The notes under the pieces are model-generated. The model had not been told where the DNA came from and made no database searches. It saw only the letters and a program-made list of their open reading frames with translations. Position numbers and translations under genes: made by a program. From Bacillota bacterium (GTDB taxonomy: Bacteria > Bacillota > Clostridia > Christensenellales > Borkfalkiaceae), in assembly GCA_003343765.1 (NCBI GenBank), contig QAKO01000022.1, positions 1 through 9,627 on the forward strand: a stretch of DNA of 9,627 nt. The letters run 5' to 3'. Shown one piece after another: positions 6,667 to 9,627 of the stretch (its first letter is position 1; each line of letters starts with the position of its first letter).

Positions 6667-6977
6667 TGAGAAAGCATAGCAGAAATTTCAAATTGGCGGT
6701 GTTCCTGTACATTGTTTTGTTGTTCGGACTGGTGAATATCTTTGTCAACGGATTCTATGAAATCATTCTTATATTTTTAATGTTCGGAGTGCCGTCTGTC
6801 TTGTTGATTTATTTTAATTACAGCATATGTAAGAGAAGCGTCCGTTGGAATGCCGACTGGGATACGCGCGAAGGCGGAAACGGCGTTGAGCCGAGTCATT
6901 ATCGGCTGATTATGGGAAAGATCGGCGGATGGGCATTCTTTTTCTTTGCAATGATTTTGTCTTTGATTCAGTTTTGA
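6666..6977 (+). CDS. Small three-TM membrane protein co-translated with the HTH protein
   Basis: A 103-aa integral membrane protein of unknown family. Its ATG overlaps the stop of the HTH gene in TGATG, and GGAGG (6652-6656) lies 9 nt before it. Hydrophobic segments are at about 9-27, 31-52 and 85-102. A charged, Trp-containing loop (54-84, with RWNADWDTREGG) lies between the second and third. With a basic N-terminus (MRKHSRNFK) inside, this loop should be cytoplasmic or outside depending on topology; by the positive-inside rule, the Lys/Arg at 56-60 favour the inside. One-base overlap with the membrane HTH protein suggests a shared function, perhaps as a partner in the membrane. No function can be named. 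Confidence 0.85.
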   Translation: MRKHSRNFKLAVFLYIVLLFGLVNIFVNGFYEIILIFLMFGVPSVLLIYFNYSICKRSVRWNADWDTREGGNGVEPSHYRLIMGKIGGWAFFFFAMILSLIQF

Positions 6978-7059
6978 AAAGATAAATTTGAAATGCGGAC
7001 AGGTTCCCGATCGTGTGCGTATTTTTATGAGAGTAGCTTTTTAAGAGAAAAGTTCTGAA

Positions 7060-7103
7060 AAAAATCCCGAACATACAGGGTTTACTATATGTTCGGGATT
7101 TTT
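7060..7103. terminator. Bidirectional intrinsic terminator
   Basis: AAAAATCCCGAACATA (7060-7075) pairs perfectly with TATGTTCGGGATTTTT (7088-7103) around a 12-nt loop. The T-run at 7099-7103 ends the rightward HTH/TM transcript, and the A-run at 7058-7064 gives a T-run on the minus strand for the leftward four-TM gene, which ends at 7155. The 177 bp between the two genes (6978-7154) hold nothing else that I can support. Confidence 0.9.
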
Positions 7104-7154
7104 GCCTTGATAAAAGACAAAATTTTTATAGATGCGATCCGCTCTGTTTTTTGC

Positions 7155-7979
7155 TTATTCTTTTTTTCCGAAAAAGCGGATCAGTGCGGACAGAAGTAGT
7201 AAAACGCCGCCCGAAATAATATAATAGACAGGGAAAATGGTGATAAGAGAAAAGAGCAGCAGGAACGCGCCCGAAAAGGCATAGCCGCGCCATGCGCTTT
7301 TTCGGATACGGAACGCAAATTTTTCTTTGAATCCGTTTTTTTCTTTTGGGGGTTCGATCAGATGTTCGGGCATACATCCGCTTTCTTTGACGAGCGAATA
7401 CACGTCATTTGCATCTTTGAGCGTAACGCCGAATGATTCAGCGAGTTTACATGCTTCGTCGGTAAATCCTGCGGCATAAACGGTTTTATGTTCGCCCAAA
7501 GTACGGATCACGGGACATAGTTCGTCTGCCGTTACTTTTTCAAACTGAAATTTCAAAAAGTTATCTCCGTCCTGCGTGTGGACAGTTTGGTCTTTGATCT
7601 GTGCATACGGTGTCTTATTTTCTGCACAATTTTTTTGTGCGTTGTCTGCGGGGGAATCCGATGTGCTGTCTTTGGCTTCGTGCAGGGCGGAGAGACTTTT
7701 GGCAATGAGCTCGGCGTTATTTTGTGGGGAGTCCATGGCGAGGTGAAAGGCTAATTTCTGTACGTTGGAGCGTTCATTTTCCGCGCCGTATTTTTTTCTG
7801 TGACGGGCGCGCCGCCAAAGATGCAAAAGGACGGTTGCTGCCGCCGCAAAACTGTCTGCGGCCAACAATGCCGCCCAGAGTGCGGAAAGATAAAATCGAA
7901 AAATACAAAACGAAAACAGTAAGAGAGCGAAAAAGGAAAATACCGTATCGGACCATAGGGGAAAGTCGATTTTTTTCAT
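7155..7979 (-). CDS. Four-TM membrane protein with soluble central domain, function unknown
   Basis: From the ATG at 7979 the protein is 274 aa. A longer frame to 8132 exists, but it runs through the nadD promoter region and its extra N-terminus is unremarkable; 7979 has a weak AGG at about the right distance. TM segments: about 11-30 and 33-54, a cytoplasmic middle (56-230), then 233-250 and 252-269. The basic WRRARHRKK after TM2 favours a cytoplasmic middle. Residues 142-200 (FLKFQFEKVTADEL, then VYAAGFTDEACKLAESFGV, then LKDANDVYSLV) resemble, weakly, the last half of Mrr-type restriction-endonuclease-like domains, with the QxK motif apparently decayed to QFE; this is inference from pattern only. 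The linker 100-140 is low-complexity. It is convergent with the HTH operon. I would call it hypothetical. Confidence 0.82.
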   Translation of the reverse strand: MKKIDFPLWSDTVFSFFALLLFSFCIFRFYLSALWAALLAADSFAAAATVLLHLWRRARHRKKYGAENERSNVQKLAFHLAMDSPQNNAELIAKSLSALHEAKDSTSDSPADNAQKNCAENKTPYAQIKDQTVHTQDGDNFLKFQFEKVTADELCPVIRTLGEHKTVYAAGFTDEACKLAESFGVTLKDANDVYSLVKESGCMPEHLIEPPKEKNGFKEKFAFRIRKSAWRGYAFSGAFLLLFSLITIFPVYYIISGGVLLLLSALIRFFGKKE

Positions 7980-8044
7980 GGTATGTACCTGCCTGTGTGA
8001 AAGTACTTTCTGTATTTTTCTCCAATAATTCGGCTTTTTAAACC

Positions 8045-8073
8045 TTGCAACGGACAAAAAGTTGTGATATACT
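8045..8073 (+). promoter_or_regulatory. Promoter of nadD-yqeK with extended -10
   Basis: TTGCAA (8045-8050) and TATACT (8068-8073) are 17 bp apart, with TG one base before the -10. Transcription would start near 8080, leaving a leader of about 80 nt before the ATG at 8162. TTGCAA is a palindrome and could also be read leftward, but I see no -10 at the right distance on the minus strand for the gene at 7979. Confidence 0.65.
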
Positions 8074-8161
8074 GTTAAAAAGGAAAATTTTTCCGCCAAG
8101 GTATAGAAAAGAGCTGAATTTCCTATATACAAACGAGTAATAATTCTACTGACGGGTAACT

Positions 8162-9301
8162 ATGAAAATTGCGATTTTCGGCGGGACGTTTGATCCCGTT
8201 CATTCGGAACATATCAATATTGTTAAAGCGGCAAAAGAAAAACTGCAGGCAGACAAGGTCATCGTGGTACCTGCCTTCATACCTCCGCACAAGCAAGGCA
8301 AACTTCTCGCTTCGGCGACGGATCGGCTGAACATGGCAAAACTGGCGTTTGCGGGGATTAGCGGCTGTGAAGTCAGCCCGTATGAGCTCAATGCGGGCGG
8401 AACGAGTTATACGTGCCGTACGGTAGCGCATTTTAAGCAGAAATATCCCGACGCGCAGTTGTATTGGCTGGTGGGAGCGGATATGCTCAAAGATTTTTAT
8501 ACGTGGAAAGAGCCTGATGTGATCCTTTCGATGGCGGAATTGGTAGCTTGCGGAAGGGAAGGCGAGCGCGTCAGTTTCAAAAAAGAGCAGCTTCGTTTTT
8601 TTGCAAAGTTTCATAAAGGTTTTCGCGTTCTCGAGTATGCGGGGCGGGATGTGTCATCCACAAAGATCCGTGTGCTGAGCGCATTCGGGGAAGACCTGAA
8701 ACCGTATCTTGCGGAAGACGTGATCGCTTACATCCAGACCAAGGGTTTGTATCGGGTGGAAAGCGTGAAAGAGGCGATGCGGTATTTAAAACCTGTGCGG
8801 AAAAAGCATACGGTGCGGGTCGCGCTGATGGCGGCGAGTGCGGCGTCGTTGTACAGGTTGGACGAACATGCGGTTATACAGGCTGCGGGACTGCATGACG
8901 TAGCGAAAAATCTGGAACTTTCGGCGGCGGAACTTGCCGGATTTACCGCTCCGGAACCTGATATTCCTGCTCCCGTGATGCACCAATATACGGGCGCATA
9001 CCTTGCGGAGCACACGTTCGGGATAACGGATACGGATGTTTTGAATGCCATCCGTTATCATACGTCGGGAAGACCTGCCATGAGCACGCTGGAAAAGCTG
9101 ATTTTTCTTTCGGATATGCTGGAAGAGGGAAGAGATTTTCCGCATATCAAATCGCTGCGGGCGTGGTTCGTGCGGAATCTCGATGAATGTATGTATCGGG
9201 CGCTTCGGTACGAGCTGAAGTATTTGAAAAAAAGGAAGGGCGCGATTTATCCGCTTACATTCCGTGCATATGAATATTACAAGGAGTTAAGAAAAAAGTA
9301 A
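8162..9301 (+). CDS. nadD: NadD-YqeK fusion: nicotinate-nucleotide adenylyltransferase plus HD phosphohydrolase
   Basis: A 379-aa two-domain fusion. Residues 1-199 are NadD, which joins ATP and nicotinate mononucleotide to give deamido-NAD: GGTFDPVH (7-14) starts the nucleotidyl-transfer signature, and SSTKIR (165-170) is the closing motif. The usual HxGH reads HSEH here (14-17), so the glycine is Glu16. Residues 206-379 are YqeK, an HD-domain metal hydrolase whose relatives split symmetrical Ap4A: KHTVRV (His216), LHDVAKN (H245, D246), His274, His284, YHT (His300) and SDMLEE (Asp318). All these metal positions are present. In many Firmicutes, nadD and yqeK are separate adjacent genes; here no stop or start interrupts the join. 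The ATG at 8162 has no clear ribosome site. rsfS begins directly after its stop, so the two are co-transcribed. Confidence 0.95.
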   Translation: MKIAIFGGTFDPVHSEHINIVKAAKEKLQADKVIVVPAFIPPHKQGKLLASATDRLNMAKLAFAGISGCEVSPYELNAGGTSYTCRTVAHFKQKYPDAQLYWLVGADMLKDFYTWKEPDVILSMAELVACGREGERVSFKKEQLRFFAKFHKGFRVLEYAGRDVSSTKIRVLSAFGEDLKPYLAEDVIAYIQTKGLYRVESVKEAMRYLKPVRKKHTVRVALMAASAASLYRLDEHAVIQAAGLHDVAKNLELSAAELAGFTAPEPDIPAPVMHQYTGAYLAEHTFGITDTDVLNAIRYHTSGRPAMSTLEKLIFLSDMLEEGRDFPHIKSLRAWFVRNLDECMYRALRYELKYLKKRKGAIYPLTFRAYEYYKELRKK

Positions 9302-9627
9302 ATGGAATCTCTTGAATTCACACAGCAGATCTGCAAATTTTTATCTTCCAAGAAAGCGGAAGATATCCTTATGGTCGACGTACGCGAAAAGACGGTGATC
9401 TGCGACTATTTCGTTATCTGCAGCGGCAGAAGCACGACGCAGGTCAAATCGCTCTGCGAGAATTTGGAAGAGCATCTTTCCAAAGCAGGCATAGAACCCC
9501 GCAGAACGGAAGGCGTTCGCGAAGGGCGTTGGGGCGTCATGGATTACGGCGACGTGATTGTACACGTTTTCAATGACGAATCGCGGCTGTTTTATCATCT
9601 GGAACGCCTTTGGGACGAAGGGAATAA
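9302..9627 (+). CDS. rsfS: Ribosomal silencing factor RsfS, cut by the window end
   Basis: The first 108 residues are visible and the frame stays open at the window edge; the family is about 110-120 aa, so nearly all of it is here. RsfS binds uL14 on the 50S subunit and blocks subunit joining when nutrients are low. Visible signatures: KKAEDILMVDV (17-27), DYFVICSGRSTTQV (35-48), the EGVREGRWGVMDYGDVIVHVF core (70-90) and ESRLFYHLERLW (93-104). Its ATG follows the NadD-YqeK stop with no gap (TAA then ATG), and AAGGAG at 9281-9286 lies 15 nt upstream, too far for ideal use, so reinitiation after nadD-yqeK is likely. The gene fits the conserved nadD-yqeK-rsfS order. Confidence 0.93.
   Translation, partial: MESLEFTQQICKFLSSKKAEDILMVDVREKTVICDYFVICSGRSTTQVKSLCENLEEHLSKAGIEPRRTEGVREGRWGVMDYGDVIVHVFNDESRLFYHLERLWDEGN

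Noticed and set aside
7980..8132. N-terminal extension of the four-TM protein to 8132
   Set aside because: It runs through the nadD promoter, has no ribosome site and adds no recognisable domain.
1..9627. CRISPR array, insertion sequence, tRNA, prophage or defence cluster
   Set aside because: No direct-repeat array, inverted-repeat-flanked transposase, tRNA-like fold or phage gene was visible.

Overview
The window looks like a chromosomal stretch from a bacterium of the class Clostridia (Firmicutes/Bacillota), probably an uncultured gut-type lineage. This is inferred from four things: Firmicutes-style AAGGAG ribosome binding sites, a shortened obgE-yhbY-nadD-yqeK-rsfS housekeeping order, a cysteine desulfurase-like enzyme beside an Se/S-carrier-like protein, and membrane proteins typical of low-complexity Gram-positive genomes. 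Base composition looks moderate and even, and I see no mobile element, CRISPR array, tRNA or rRNA.

Layout. (1) 24-828: two small divergent genes of unknown function share a 76-bp start-to-start region; the rightward one ends in a very strong terminator at 879-918. (2) 1094-2651: a divergent pair, a leftward PLP-dependent cysteine desulfurase-family enzyme and a rightward 85-aa DUF3343 (Se/S carrier-like) protein. (3) 2684-5697: a rightward housekeeping group, nth (endonuclease III), obgE (ribosome-assembly GTPase), yhbY (CRM RNA-binding protein) and a PHP-domain phosphoesterase, with very tight junctions except for a 68-bp obgE-yhbY gap holding a strong hairpin. (4) 5731-7979: a membrane module, made of a membrane-anchored XRE-type HTH protein, a co-translated three-TM small protein and a convergent four-TM protein with a soluble central domain, separated by a bidirectional terminator. 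(5) 8045-9627: a good extended -10 promoter drives a NadD-YqeK fusion and rsfS, which runs off the window end.

How the genes fit together. ObgE, YhbY and RsfS all act on ribosome large-subunit maturation or silencing, and NadD-YqeK handles NAD synthesis and (for YqeK relatives) Ap4A hydrolysis. In many Firmicutes these genes form one run; here the PHP gene and a membrane/regulatory module are inserted between yhbY and nadD, and NadD and YqeK are fused. Nothing here is clearly a new defence or mobile system. The most interesting points are the apparently leaderless nth promoter, the intercistronic obgE-yhbY hairpin, the membrane-anchored HTH module, and the four-TM protein with a possibly degenerate nuclease-like core.
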